Shown here: piece after piece, positions 7,653-16,360 of the stretch
How the letters are laid out: every line of letters begins with the position of its first letter
Numbering within the stretch: the first letter of the stretch is position 1
Assembly (NCBI GenBank): GCA_029866125.1
Contig: JARWZZ010000015.1
Coordinates: 1-64,000, forward strand
Source of the DNA: Limnobacter sp.
GTDB lineage: Bacteria > Pseudomonadota > Gammaproteobacteria > Burkholderiales > Burkholderiaceae_B
Length of the DNA: 64,000 nt
Direction of reading: 5' to 3'
Program-made: the position numbers and the translations under genes
The notes under the pieces: generated by a model
Seen by the model: only the letters and a program-made list of their open reading frames with translations
What the model was told of the DNA's origin: nothing
Database searches by the model: none

Positions 7653-8090
7653 TTGAGCGATGAGTTATTGGAAAGTGAACTTTCAAACAAAAAGTCAGAA
7701 ATTGCAGAGTTTCTAAAAAAGGAATTTCCGCAAGCCCCTATCGAAATACTGGCCGTGGGGGACAAGACAGCCACCGTGCGCTATGCAGTCAGTTTTGACT
7801 CCCTCAGGCCCGGTGGGTCGGTGTCCGGCCCGGTGTTGATGACTTTGTCCGACACGGCATTGTATGTAGCCATATTGGCCACCATTGGCATCGTACCCAT
7901 GGCAGTGACCACCAGCCTGAACATCAACTTTTTGCGTATGCCCAAGGCCGACCGGCACCTGATTGCAGAGTGTAAAATGCTTAAAGTGGGCAAAGCATTG
8001 GCCATTGGCGAGGTATTCATTTACTCCGAAGGCTTAGACGACCCCGTTGCCCATGCAACAGGCACCTACTCCATACCCCCCAAACGCTAA
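7653..8090 (+). CDS. PaaI-family hot-dog thioesterase (TTG start)
   Basis: A 145-residue single hot-dog domain. The segment GGSVSGPVLMTLSDTALYVA contains the conserved G-x-x-x-x-x-x-D catalytic region of PaaI-type acyl-CoA thioesterases, followed by the V-T-T-S-L-N-I-N-F strand. The start is TTG at 7653: AGGAG lies eight bases upstream, and the nearby ATG at 7660 is out of frame. It would hydrolyse an acyl- or aryl-CoA in the cytoplasm. The upstream 205-bp spacer shows no clear promoter. Confidence 0.87.
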   Translation: MSDELLESELSNKKSEIAEFLKKEFPQAPIEILAVGDKTATVRYAVSFDSLRPGGSVSGPVLMTLSDTALYVAILATIGIVPMAVTTSLNINFLRMPKADRHLIAECKMLKVGKALAIGEVFIYSEGLDDPVAHATGTYSIPPKR

Positions 8091-8191
8091 GCAAGTTTGC
8101 ACATTGATATTTGCTTTCTCTTCGTGATGCGTTACATTGTGAATAGCGAAGGGCTCAAAATGTGAGCCTGAAATATGCGGAGGCAAGGAAT

Positions 8192-9175
8192 ATGAGCAAC
8201 ACAGGCAGAGTTTATCAGATTGACCAAATTTTGGCGGCGCGCCAGTTTGTAACACGGGATGAGCTTTTGGAGCGCCTTGAGGTGTCATGGGCAACCCTTA
8301 AACGTGACCTGGCCTACATGCGCGACCGCTTGAATGCACCCATCATTTTTGACCGCGAGCTGGGTGGCTATCGGTTTGAAGACAATGACGGCCAGGTGGG
8401 CCCTCAGTATGAACTGCCCGGTCTGTGGTTTGATGCCAACGAAATCCACGCCCTGCTGACCATGCAACACCTGCTGTCTAACTTGGACTCCGGCGGGCTT
8501 TTGGGCCCCCATGTGCAGCCTTTGTTGGCAAGGTTAACAGGCATATTGGGCACCACGGATGACGCGATTGATGAAATCGAAAAGCGGATCAAAATTGACA
8601 CTGCAGGCGCACGCCATTTTGAGCTGGATCAATTCCAAGCCATTGGCGCAGCTTTGCTGCAGCGCAAACGCATGAATATTCAATACCACGCGCGTGGTAC
8701 TGACGAAGTGACTGAGCGGGAAATTTCCCCCCAACGCCTGATTTTCTACAAAAACAATTGGTACTTGGATGCTTGGTGCCACCTGCGCAATGCTTTGCGC
8801 TCATTCTCAGTGGATGCGGTGCTGCAAGCCGAAATTCTGGAAAGCAACGCCAGAAACGTGTCTGAGAAAAACCTCAACGAAACTTTGGGCGCAGGTTACG
8901 GAATATTCTCAGGCAAACATGCGCAGTGGGCCACCCTGCACTTCAGCGCAGAACGTGCACGCTGGGTAGCCACTGAACAATGGCACCCCAAGCAAAAAGC
9001 GGCTTACTTGGACAACGGTAAATTTGAGCTGCAAATACCCTATGCCGACGACCGAGAATTGGTCATGGATATTTTGCGCCACGGCGGCGATTGCGAAGTG
9101 ATCAGCCCACCAGAATTGCGGCAGCGAGTTAAAGCAGAGTTAAAACGCATATCCAAGTTTTACACCAAGGACTAA
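8192..9175 (+). CDS. WYL-domain transcriptional regulator
   Basis: A 327-residue DNA-binding protein. The N-terminal winged helix-turn-helix (about residues 5-60, FVTRDELLERLEVSWATLKRDLAYM) is of the DeoR/HTH_11 type. The WYL domain (about 140-235) contains the NWYLDAW core and the R-S-F-S-V-D segment, and a WCX-like C-terminal domain follows. WYL domains bind ligands, often nucleotides or nucleic acid. I use ATG 8192 because GGAGG is nine bases upstream; the track's GTG at 8162 lacks such a site. Only 3 bp separate its stop from the next gene, an HD-fold protein, so the two are almost certainly one transcript. Confidence 0.9.
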   Translation: MSNTGRVYQIDQILAARQFVTRDELLERLEVSWATLKRDLAYMRDRLNAPIIFDRELGGYRFEDNDGQVGPQYELPGLWFDANEIHALLTMQHLLSNLDSGGLLGPHVQPLLARLTGILGTTDDAIDEIEKRIKIDTAGARHFELDQFQAIGAALLQRKRMNIQYHARGTDEVTEREISPQRLIFYKNNWYLDAWCHLRNALRSFSVDAVLQAEILESNARNVSEKNLNETLGAGYGIFSGKHAQWATLHFSAERARWVATEQWHPKQKAAYLDNGKFELQIPYADDRELVMDILRHGGDCEVISPPELRQRVKAELKRISKFYTKD

Positions 9176-9178
9176 GCC

Positions 9179-9769
9179 ATGGGTCACACCGCCGAAGCCA
9201 CGTTTACCTCCCTACAAAACAGCACAGCTGAAGACTGGGCGACAATCGCCAAAGAATTTGGCGCATTTGCTCAAAACCTGCCCGAGCGGATTTTGAAACA
9301 CCTGCAGCTACTGGACGGGGATTTTGGCGGATTTCCCGTGGATCGGCTTACCCACTGTTTGCAAACTGCCACGCTGGCCCACAAGGCGGGTAAAGATGCA
9401 GAGTATGTGGTGTGCGCCCTGCTTCACGACATTGGTGACACCTTGGGCAGCTACAACCATGCAGACGTGGCTGCAGTGTTGTTGGAACCCTTTGTCAGCG
9501 AAGAAAATCATTGGATGATCAAGCACCACGCCATATTCCAAGGGTATTACTTCTTCCACCATTTGGGCATGGACAGAAACATGCACAAAAGCTTTGAAGG
9601 GCACCCCCACTACGCTCACACCAAAGAGTTTGTGGAACAATTTGACTCCCCAGCCTTCGACCCCAAAGCCGAAACCTACCCCTTAAGTTTTTTTGAACCC
9701 ATGGTGCGCCAAGTGATGGCTGCGCCCAAAAAGTCCCTGTACAAAGCAGTGATGGACAAAAGCCCCTAG
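9179..9769 (+). CDS. HD-domain protein (COG4341-type, possible diiron oxygenase)
   Basis: A 196-residue HD-fold protein. The ligand pattern is His59 (THCLQTA), His83-Asp84 (ALLHDIGD), His94 and His116/117 (IKHHAIFQG), with further Asp residues near 150-160. The His to His-Asp spacing of 24 residues matches PhnZ, a mixed-valent diiron oxygenase of phosphonate breakdown, and the overall look fits COG4341 predicted HD hydrolases. Whether it is a hydrolase or an oxygenase cannot be decided here. It is translationally tied to the WYL regulator before it (3-bp gap), which may respond to its substrate or product. Confidence 0.75.
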   Translation: MGHTAEATFTSLQNSTAEDWATIAKEFGAFAQNLPERILKHLQLLDGDFGGFPVDRLTHCLQTATLAHKAGKDAEYVVCALLHDIGDTLGSYNHADVAAVLLEPFVSEENHWMIKHHAIFQGYYFFHHLGMDRNMHKSFEGHPHYAHTKEFVEQFDSPAFDPKAETYPLSFFEPMVRQVMAAPKKSLYKAVMDKSP

Positions 9770-9896
9770 CACTTCCAATCAGTCAAATTAGGCCTTTTTT
9801 CAGTCGATAACTGAAAGGTTAAAAACCGTAAATAGACCATAAAATGCTGTGATACCCTAAGCCAGTAGGTTTAGCCCTGCCCGCACGTGCCAGCAT

Positions 9897-12800
9897 TTGA
9901 GCAAGACTATGCAAAAGCCCAAGAAATCGCGAAGTTTCATCAGCCAGATGATTTTTATTAGCATGCTGGGCTTGATTTTGCTGGCAGCACCGTTGGCTCT
10001 GTTTGGCCATTATTATTTGGGTAAGCAAGCGCTTAGTAATGCCGAGAAAGACTTAAACGGCCGTGGCAAACGGTTTGCCATCATGCTGAGCACTCAATTT
10101 CGAGAAACCCTACGCTTGCTTGAAGTGTCTTCCCAAACACTCCAAGGCATCGACGGGGACACTGAAGTCCAACTCAAAGCCAAACAGATGATTACCGCCT
10201 TGGCCAAGGTCAATCCCGGCATGTTGTGGATCGGGTTAACGAATCCCCAGGGCGAGGTTATCGTCTCAAGGCAAAACTTTCTTGAAGGCCGCGATGTCAG
10301 CAAACGGCCTTGGTTTCAAAAGGGGTTAAACGGCTCCACCATCATGGACGTACACGAGGCAGTGCTGCTTGCCAAGTTGTTGCCCCCCAAAGCCGATGGG
10401 CCATACCGGTTTATTGATTTTGCAGTGCCGTTTGAATTCAAAGATCAAGCCAAAGGTGTTTTAGGTGTGCACATCGACTGGGACTGGTTGTTAAAGGAAG
10501 TGATTTACCGCTATGCCAGCAACTCCAATGGTGTGGAATACCTTGTGGTGACCCAAGGCGGCGACCTACGCGTGTCCACCACGCCTGAATGGTACAAGCC
10601 CGCCAACATAGCCCAACTGAAAGACCAAATTGGAAAAGTGGGCGATCAAGCTAAAAGCCCGGCCAAACTGACCCTGGTCACAGACGGCGGCACCACACGA
10701 GAATTCATTTACAAACGCATCCCCACCACTGAAACGCCAGAATTGGAATCAGTTGGCTGGGAGGTTATAGCGATTATTGACCATGCCACACTGGGCCGCC
10801 CCATCACAGACTCACTGCTGTTCGGCCTATTGGCCATGGTGCTGGGCGCTGTGGTTACCTTGGCACTGGTGGCTCAATCAGGCAAAAAATTATCCAAAGC
10901 CGCCGAACGCAAACTCCATGAGCTGGGTCAGTCTGAAAACCTGTCAGACCTTCTGGATGTGTCCACCATGCCCAGTGAAATGGTACCCATTGCCACCAAA
11001 GCCCACGCCTTGCTGGCAGACCTTAAAAGCAAGAGTGACAAATTGGCCAACACTTTGGCATTCACTCAGGAGCAATACTGGATCATCGGCGCACTGGTAA
11101 GGCAAGCTCCGGTACCCATTGCCATGATGGACCAAGAGCGCAGGTACATTGCCTCCTCCACACGCTGGAATGAGGAAATTTTAGACGGCTTACCCCATAC
11201 AGAGGGTTTGGCCCACACCGCCGTATTGCGCAACCTGCCCGAACGTTGGAGGCTGGCCGAAACACGTGGCCTACGGGGCGAAAGTGCCCATGGCACGGAC
11301 GAGCCTTGGGAAACTGCCGACGGCAAAGTCCGCTATGTAAACTGGGCCATCGAGCCTTGGCGCAAACCCGACGGGGCACAGGGTGGCCTTATTATCATGG
11401 CAGAGGATGTTACCTTTCAGCACCAAATTCAAAAGCAATTGGTTGAAAGTGAGGAGCGATTCAAACTGGCCGTGGAAGGTTTGGACGATGGGCTATGGGA
11501 TTGGGAAATAGACAAGCGCGAAATTTACTTCTCGCCCAATTGGAAAAAAATGCTGGGCTATGAAGACCATGAGCTACGCAACAGTGTAAAAACATGGCGA
11601 AACCTGATTCACCCCGAGGACATTGATCGGGTGGAGTCTGAGTTCAAACTGTGCCTTTCAACCCACCGGCAAATGCAATTTTCAACCGAGTTTAGGATGC
11701 AACATCAAGGTGGCGCTTGGCTGTCCATCTTGTCCCGAGCCCGCGTGTTGCGCCATGACAATGGCCACGCCTACCGTATGGTGGGCAGCCACGTGGACCG
11801 AACCACAGCCATTGAGTTGGAAGAGGAGCTACGAGAAGCCTTGGTAAGCGCCCGCGCAGAGCAAGAGGCCAATCAAGCGAAAAGCCAGTTTGTAGCCACC
11901 GTCAGCCATGAAATACGCAACCCATTGAACGGCGTGGTCGGCTTTGCCCACCTTTTGCATCAAGACTTGCCGGAAGGCGAATCCAAAACCAATGCCCGTT
12001 ATTTGATGCAAACCGCAGAGTCACTGTCACTCATTCTGACTGACCTGCTGGACCATGCCAAAATGGAAGCAGGCCACCTCAGCCTTCAGAAAGTACCCAC
12101 CAACGTGGCGGACTTGGTACAAAGCGTATCAGCAATGTCTCGAATTGCCTGCGAGTCCAAAGGCATACATTTCCGTGTTGAATGCGACCTGCCTTTTAAC
12201 CATTTGTTGGTAGACCCAGTCAGGCTGCGTCAGGTCATCCAAAACCTGCTGTCCAATGCAGTGAAATTCACCGCCAGTGGTGGCATTGAGCTGCTGGCAA
12301 AAATGGAGTCCCCCAGTGAAAGCGCTGGCACCAACAAACTGGTTGTCCGCGTCACCGACACCGGCGCAGGTATACCTGAGCACAAGCGGTCCGATTTGTT
12401 CAAACCCTTTAGCCAACTGCACACAGACCCTCAAAACAAACTAGGTGGCACAGGTTTGGGGCTGTCCATTGTCAACAATTTAGTGGATTTGATGGACGGC
12501 ACCCTCAGCTACATGCCCAACACGCCGCGTGGGTCAGTATTCGAAATTCGTATGCCTGTCCGCGCTGAGGACAAGGCCACAGTCAATCCAGGTGCTTCGA
12601 TGGAACAGCCAAGCGCGAAAACCAGACAAAATATTTTGATCGTTGATGACTCCGGATTCAACCTGCGAATTTTAAATGCGGTGCTTGAAAAAGCGGGCCA
12701 CCAAGTCACACAGGCCCAGTCCGGCATTGATGCCTTGAAGCTTGCCAAGGAGCGGGCTTTTGATTTCATGATGATAGACCTGGAAATGCCAGACCTGTCA

Positions 12801-13013
12801 GGCATCGAAGTCGTTAAAACCATACGGGCAGAACGCGGGCCCAACCAACAAGTCAGGATTGCATGCCTCAGCGGGCGTGAAGACCCCAAAGACATTCAAA
12901 ACGCCTTAAATTCTGGCTTTGACTGCTATTTCACCAAACCCCTGAAATTTGATCATTTGCTGCAAGCCGTGCTTACAATTAGAGACAAAAGCCTAGAAAA
13001 AATTACACCTTAG
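9897..13013 (+). CDS. Hybrid sensor histidine kinase (Cache-PAS-PAS-HK-REC)
   Basis: A membrane-bound hybrid kinase of 1038 residues. TM1 lies at about 15-38 and TM2 at about 305-325, enclosing a periplasmic dCache-like sensor of about 260 residues. Two PAS domains follow (about 395-510 and 520-640, the second with the DGLWDWEIDK and WRNLIHPED features of PAS_3). HisKA has SHEIRNPLNG with phospho-acceptor His671, then comes a HATPase domain (N, G1 and G2 boxes), and the C-terminal receiver (about 905-1030) has acceptor Asp961. It probably feeds a phosphorelay through an HPt protein not found nearby. The track start is TTG 9897; ATG 9909 is equally possible, since neither has a strong ribosome site. 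Confidence 0.93.
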   Translation: MSKTMQKPKKSRSFISQMIFISMLGLILLAAPLALFGHYYLGKQALSNAEKDLNGRGKRFAIMLSTQFRETLRLLEVSSQTLQGIDGDTEVQLKAKQMITALAKVNPGMLWIGLTNPQGEVIVSRQNFLEGRDVSKRPWFQKGLNGSTIMDVHEAVLLAKLLPPKADGPYRFIDFAVPFEFKDQAKGVLGVHIDWDWLLKEVIYRYASNSNGVEYLVVTQGGDLRVSTTPEWYKPANIAQLKDQIGKVGDQAKSPAKLTLVTDGGTTREFIYKRIPTTETPELESVGWEVIAIIDHATLGRPITDSLLFGLLAMVLGAVVTLALVAQSGKKLSKAAERKLHELGQSENLSDLLDVSTMPSEMVPIATKAHALLADLKSKSDKLANTLAFTQEQYWIIGALVRQAPVPIAMMDQERRYIASSTRWNEEILDGLPHTEGLAHTAVLRNLPERWRLAETRGLRGESAHGTDEPWETADGKVRYVNWAIEPWRKPDGAQGGLIIMAEDVTFQHQIQKQLVESEERFKLAVEGLDDGLWDWEIDKREIYFSPNWKKMLGYEDHELRNSVKTWRNLIHPEDIDRVESEFKLCLSTHRQMQFSTEFRMQHQGGAWLSILSRARVLRHDNGHAYRMVGSHVDRTTAIELEEELREALVSARAEQEANQAKSQFVATVSHEIRNPLNGVVGFAHLLHQDLPEGESKTNARYLMQTAESLSLILTDLLDHAKMEAGHLSLQKVPTNVADLVQSVSAMSRIACESKGIHFRVECDLPFNHLLVDPVRLRQVIQNLLSNAVKFTASGGIELLAKMESPSESAGTNKLVVRVTDTGAGIPEHKRSDLFKPFSQLHTDPQNKLGGTGLGLSIVNNLVDLMDGTLSYMPNTPRGSVFEIRMPVRAEDKATVNPGASMEQPSAKTRQNILIVDDSGFNLRILNAVLEKAGHQVTQAQSGIDALKLAKERAFDFMMIDLEMPDLSGIEVVKTIRAERGPNQQVRIACLSGREDPKDIQNALNSGFDCYFTKPLKFDHLLQAVLTIRDKSLEKITP

Positions 13014-13120
13014 AGTCGCATTCCAACAAAATGGTAATAAATAGTTTTAGTCTGAGCTTGCTTAGATATTTACAGCCGAGGATGTAAAGGTTTAAGATAA
13101 ATCGAAATTAGACTAGAAAA

Positions 13121-13137
13121 ATCAATTCACCATTGAT
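13121..13137. repeat. Inverted repeat upstream of PF10118 hydrolase
   Basis: ATCAAT-tcacc-ATTGAT, 6-bp arms around a 5-bp spacer, ending 17 bp before the ATG. It could be an operator but is short enough to be chance. Confidence 0.25.
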
Positions 13138-13154
13138 CATGGGAGACACCCAAC

Positions 13155-14132
13155 ATGGCCTTCACTCGCACACGCGCGGCCTCACGCCCTGCTTCATTGA
13201 CCGACACTGAGCTCAAACAGCGCAAGGTTAAGTTCCATTGGGAGGATACCCCACTGGACTGGATTCCAAACCAGCCCTATGCAAGCCATTTCATCAACGA
13301 AATCAATATGATTCTGCCAGCCGGGGAATTTTGGTTTTGCCGCCTTTACAACAAAGCGCTACCGTTGATTACCGATGAAAAGCTGAAAGAGGATGTGAAA
13401 GGCTTTATCAAGCAAGAAGCCATGCACGCACGCGGGCATTCCGCCGCCATGGACGAATACCTTGAACAGCGCGGCATCAGCACCGCCCGCAACCAAGCCA
13501 TCATGAAATACCTGTTTGAAACCGTATTGGCCGACGAACCCTTTGGTAAAAAAATGCCCAAGTGGATGGAGCGCCGCTGGCTGCTGCTGCGCTTGGGTTT
13601 GATTGCCGCAATCGAGCACCAAACCTGCGTGCTGGGCACCTATGCCTTGACCAATAAAAATTGGGACGATGCACAAGCAGACCCGGTGTTTTTGGACTTG
13701 ATCCGCTGGCATGGCGCTGAAGAAATTGAGCACCGAAGCGTCGCTTTTGACTTGTACCAGCATTTGGGTGGGGACTACATTTCCCGCTACTACCTCACTG
13801 CTGTGGCTTTGCCTATGATTATCGGTCTGTGGGTGGACGGCGCGGCCCATGTGATGAAACAAGATGTGCGTTTTGCCGACAAAAAGCCAAGCGTGTTCCG
13901 CCCATGGATGTGGTTAGAGTGGCAACGCACTGCCAAAAAGGGCATGTTACCTAGCCCTTTCAAATTGGTATGGGACAGCATGCCCTTCTTTAGCCCTTGG
14001 TATGACCCAGCAAAAGAAGGCTCAACCGAGATGGCGCAGGAATACCTGAAAAAATCACCGGCTGCATCCACAGCAGAATCCATCGAGACTGCAATCCGCC
14101 GCACCCATGCCAAAGAGTCTGTGGCTGTTTGA
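13155..14132 (+). CDS. Metal-dependent hydrolase, PF10118 family
   Basis: A 325-residue protein of the PF10118/COG3687 family, which has a ferritin-like helical bundle with a presumed di-metal site. Candidate ligands are Glu and His in FIKQEAMHARGH, Glu-His in AIEHQTC, and the cluster WHGAEEIEHRSVAF. GGGAGA precedes the ATG. The gene is convergent with a membrane fatty-acid desaturase. The two families often appear together with monooxygenases and dehydrogenases of lipid metabolism, but the actual reaction is not established for this family. Confidence 0.82.
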   Translation: MAFTRTRAASRPASLTDTELKQRKVKFHWEDTPLDWIPNQPYASHFINEINMILPAGEFWFCRLYNKALPLITDEKLKEDVKGFIKQEAMHARGHSAAMDEYLEQRGISTARNQAIMKYLFETVLADEPFGKKMPKWMERRWLLLRLGLIAAIEHQTCVLGTYALTNKNWDDAQADPVFLDLIRWHGAEEIEHRSVAFDLYQHLGGDYISRYYLTAVALPMIIGLWVDGAAHVMKQDVRFADKKPSVFRPWMWLEWQRTAKKGMLPSPFKLVWDSMPFFSPWYDPAKEGSTEMAQEYLKKSPAASTAESIETAIRRTHAKESVAV

Positions 14133-14169
14133 TTTTCAAAGTAATCTGAAATACTGAAGACCCATAAAA

Positions 14170-14208
14170 AAACCCCGAGGCACATTCAAAGTGCTTCGGG
14201 GTTTTTGT
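14170..14208. terminator. Bidirectional terminator
   Basis: A 14-bp near-perfect stem AAACCCCGAGGCAC / GTGCTTCGGGGTTT (one G-T pair) with a 7-nt loop, T-rich downstream on the plus strand and A-rich upstream for the minus strand. It lies between two convergent genes and probably serves both. Confidence 0.9.
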
Positions 14209-14224
14209 TTGTTGCCAGTGCTTG

Positions 14225-15337
14225 TTATGCAGTCACAGCCTGAGTTTGTGTTTCTTCTTTTCTAGTCCAGCGGTTGGCACGTCCAAAGGCGCCCAAGTCG
14301 TTAAACCGAACCCCATTCTCACGCATCACCACATGTGCGCGCTTGGCGGTCATCTGGCGAATGTAAAACGGGTCACGGACTACGAAATGGTGAATACCGT
14401 GGGTGGAGCCGAAGTTGAAGCAAAACAGGTGGGGTATAAAAAACCACTTACTGTTCAAAACCATACATTGCTGCACGAAATTGCCATCTTCAATATCACC
14501 GTAATAGTGCATATTGGAGCTGATGAAATTCAAGCAGAATGAACGCAGGATGTTTGGCGCGACCCAAGCAATCACTGCCATGTTGAAAATTTCGATGTTG
14601 TTGCTGATCCAAGCAGGGTAAGCCACCTCGTAACCGATCAGGCTGGAGCCAATTTCCACTGACCAGTAAATCAGGAACGCATGCCACGCAGCCCAGAAAG
14701 CGGTGGCAATTGGGAAGTTAACCGCAGAGCCCAATGCAACAATTTTTAACAAAATTTTGGGTGGAATTCGGTGAGCACGGAACACAACGCCCAAATTGGT
14801 GTCTACCGTCATGATGAGGCGCAAAATGCTCCACTTTTCGCCATTGGTAATGCCGCGCTCTTCCAAGTCGGTTTCAGTACCAGAGTGTTTGTGGTGGTGC
14901 AAATGCAAAGCGCGGCGGGCCCACGGGCTAATGGTGTTGGGCCTGCATAGCCAAACCCAAGCCATCATTAGATGATGCATGAATTTGTTTTTTCGGAAGT
15001 ACATGTAATGAATTAGGTCGTGTTCCAATTCATGCGTGAAGGACGCAAAGATGGCCGTGAGCGGGATGGACACATACCAAGGCATGTAACCTTGCCAAAA
15101 TGCCCAAGCACAGGCCACCATGCCAGCAAAACTTGCAATCAAGATCGTAAGACCAATTAAATCTTGATGCTTAAGAATGGGGTACTGGGCCCGGATGCGG
15201 TCGCCTTCGGCCATAATTTCGGCCTTGATTACAGCGATTCGCTTTTGGTCCTGTGCGTTGATACTGTTTTGTTTGATGCGTGAGCCACCCTGTGCGGCAG
15301 GCGCATCGCCAAAAAATTTGTTAAGTAAGTCAGACAT
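14225..15337 (-). CDS. Membrane fatty-acid desaturase / hydroxylase
   Basis: A 370-residue integral membrane di-iron enzyme. Three histidine boxes are present: HELEHD with LIHYMYF, HLHHHKHSGTE, and HGIHHF near the C-terminus, with paired hydrophobic helices between. The family introduces double bonds or hydroxyl groups into acyl chains. I start it at ATG 15337 (MSDLLNKFF) because GGAGA is seven bases upstream; the track's longer start adds 34 residues without a ribosome site. The FabR-like TetR gene about 4 kb away is a plausible but unproven regulator. Confidence 0.9.
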   Translation of the reverse strand: MSDLLNKFFGDAPAAQGGSRIKQNSINAQDQKRIAVIKAEIMAEGDRIRAQYPILKHQDLIGLTILIASFAGMVACAWAFWQGYMPWYVSIPLTAIFASFTHELEHDLIHYMYFRKNKFMHHLMMAWVWLCRPNTISPWARRALHLHHHKHSGTETDLEERGITNGEKWSILRLIMTVDTNLGVVFRAHRIPPKILLKIVALGSAVNFPIATAFWAAWHAFLIYWSVEIGSSLIGYEVAYPAWISNNIEIFNMAVIAWVAPNILRSFCLNFISSNMHYYGDIEDGNFVQQCMVLNSKWFFIPHLFCFNFGSTHGIHHFVVRDPFYIRQMTAKRAHVVMRENGVRFNDLGAFGRANRWTRKEETQTQAVTA

Positions 15338-15488
15338 GTTCTGTCTCCGATCATTATTATTAGGCAGTGTATTAAGAGTACGTTTGTTCACATTACCAAT
15401 CTTGACTTTGACCGCCAAAGGCGTGACATTTCCCGCCATTATTCAATGTCAAGGTTAGGTAGATATCAATCTAGAATTAAAACAAATC

Positions 15489-16307
15489 ATGAGCACACAT
15501 TTTTCGAAAATTGAAGTCTTGGGCTGCAGCGGTGGCATTGGGGTAATAGGCGAAGGCACTACCTGTTTTTTGGTGGATGAGGATGTACTCATCGACGCGG
15601 GCACAGGCATGTTGCGCCTACCACTGGAAAGGCTGGAAAAAATCCGCCATGTGATTGTGACCCACAGCCATTTGGATCATATTTGCGGAATCCCGTTGAT
15701 GATTGACAGCGTATCCCGCGCAAACAGTGAGCCGCTTCAAATCCACGCCTTGCCGGAAACCATTCAAGCCCTACGCGACCACATGTTCAATGGCGTGATT
15801 TGGCCCGATTTCAGCCGCATACCCAGCATTGAAAAACCAGCCATTCAATATGTGGAGCTTGATTGTCAGGACGAACAACCTCATGCATTCAAAATCGGGG
15901 AACGGCTGTTCACCGCAATCCCCGTGCACCACAGCGTACCCAGCATTGGTTTGACGGTTGAAACCCCAACCGGGGCTTGGGCATTCAGCGGTGACACCCA
16001 CAAAACAGAAGAGTTTTATAAAATCATCAACCTGATGAAAGGCATGAGGCATGTGTTGGTGGAGGCCGCATTCCCCGACCATGAACTTTGGCTGGCCGAT
16101 TTGTCATTGCATTTGTGCCCAAGCCTGCTTGCCATTGAATTGGAAAAGCTGATTCCACAGGCCGAGGTGTGGATTACCCACCTCAAACCCAATGAAAAAG
16201 CGTTGATCGAGAAAGAAATCAAATCCTATTGCGACCCGGATGGGTTAAAACCCACCATTCAACAAGCCTTGGGGTTTCTCAAAACCGGGCAAGTATTTGA
16301 AGTGTAG
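15489..16307 (+). CDS. MBL-fold hydrolase, class II cyclic-nucleotide phosphodiesterase-like
   Basis: A 272-residue metallo-beta-lactamase-fold protein. The metal motif THSHLDH (about residues 58-64), the later HHSVPS, the SGDT-H segment and a C-terminal THLKP give a complete two-metal set. The short N-terminal lead (EVLGCSGG) and the H-S-H-L-D-H-I-C-G form are typical of class II 3',5'-cAMP phosphodiesterases such as CpdP, so hydrolysis of a cyclic nucleotide is likely. It stands alone, divergent from the desaturase. Confidence 0.82.
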   Translation: MSTHFSKIEVLGCSGGIGVIGEGTTCFLVDEDVLIDAGTGMLRLPLERLEKIRHVIVTHSHLDHICGIPLMIDSVSRANSEPLQIHALPETIQALRDHMFNGVIWPDFSRIPSIEKPAIQYVELDCQDEQPHAFKIGERLFTAIPVHHSVPSIGLTVETPTGAWAFSGDTHKTEEFYKIINLMKGMRHVLVEAAFPDHELWLADLSLHLCPSLLAIELEKLIPQAEVWITHLKPNEKALIEKEIKSYCDPDGLKPTIQQALGFLKTGQVFEV

Positions 16308-16360
16308 TCAGTGAGGGGAACTCACTGAGGGGAAACTCACTGAGGGGAAACTCACTGAGG
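16308..16360. repeat. 15-bp tandem repeat, about 3.5 copies
   Basis: After the phosphodiesterase stop, the 15-bp unit CTCACTGAGGGGAAA occurs twice perfectly (16321-16350), with a partial, slightly diverged copy before (16308-16320) and a 10-bp partial copy after. The stop codon of the convergent glycosyltransferase lies inside the last copy. Read on the minus strand the unit would encode a five-residue L-S-E-F-P repeat in one frame. Confidence 0.85.

Noticed and set aside
7507-9815. Shared string TTTTCAGTCGATA in two spacers (about 7504 and 9796)
   Set aside because: A single shared 13-mer is expected by chance in a window of this size and neither copy is at a clear promoter position.
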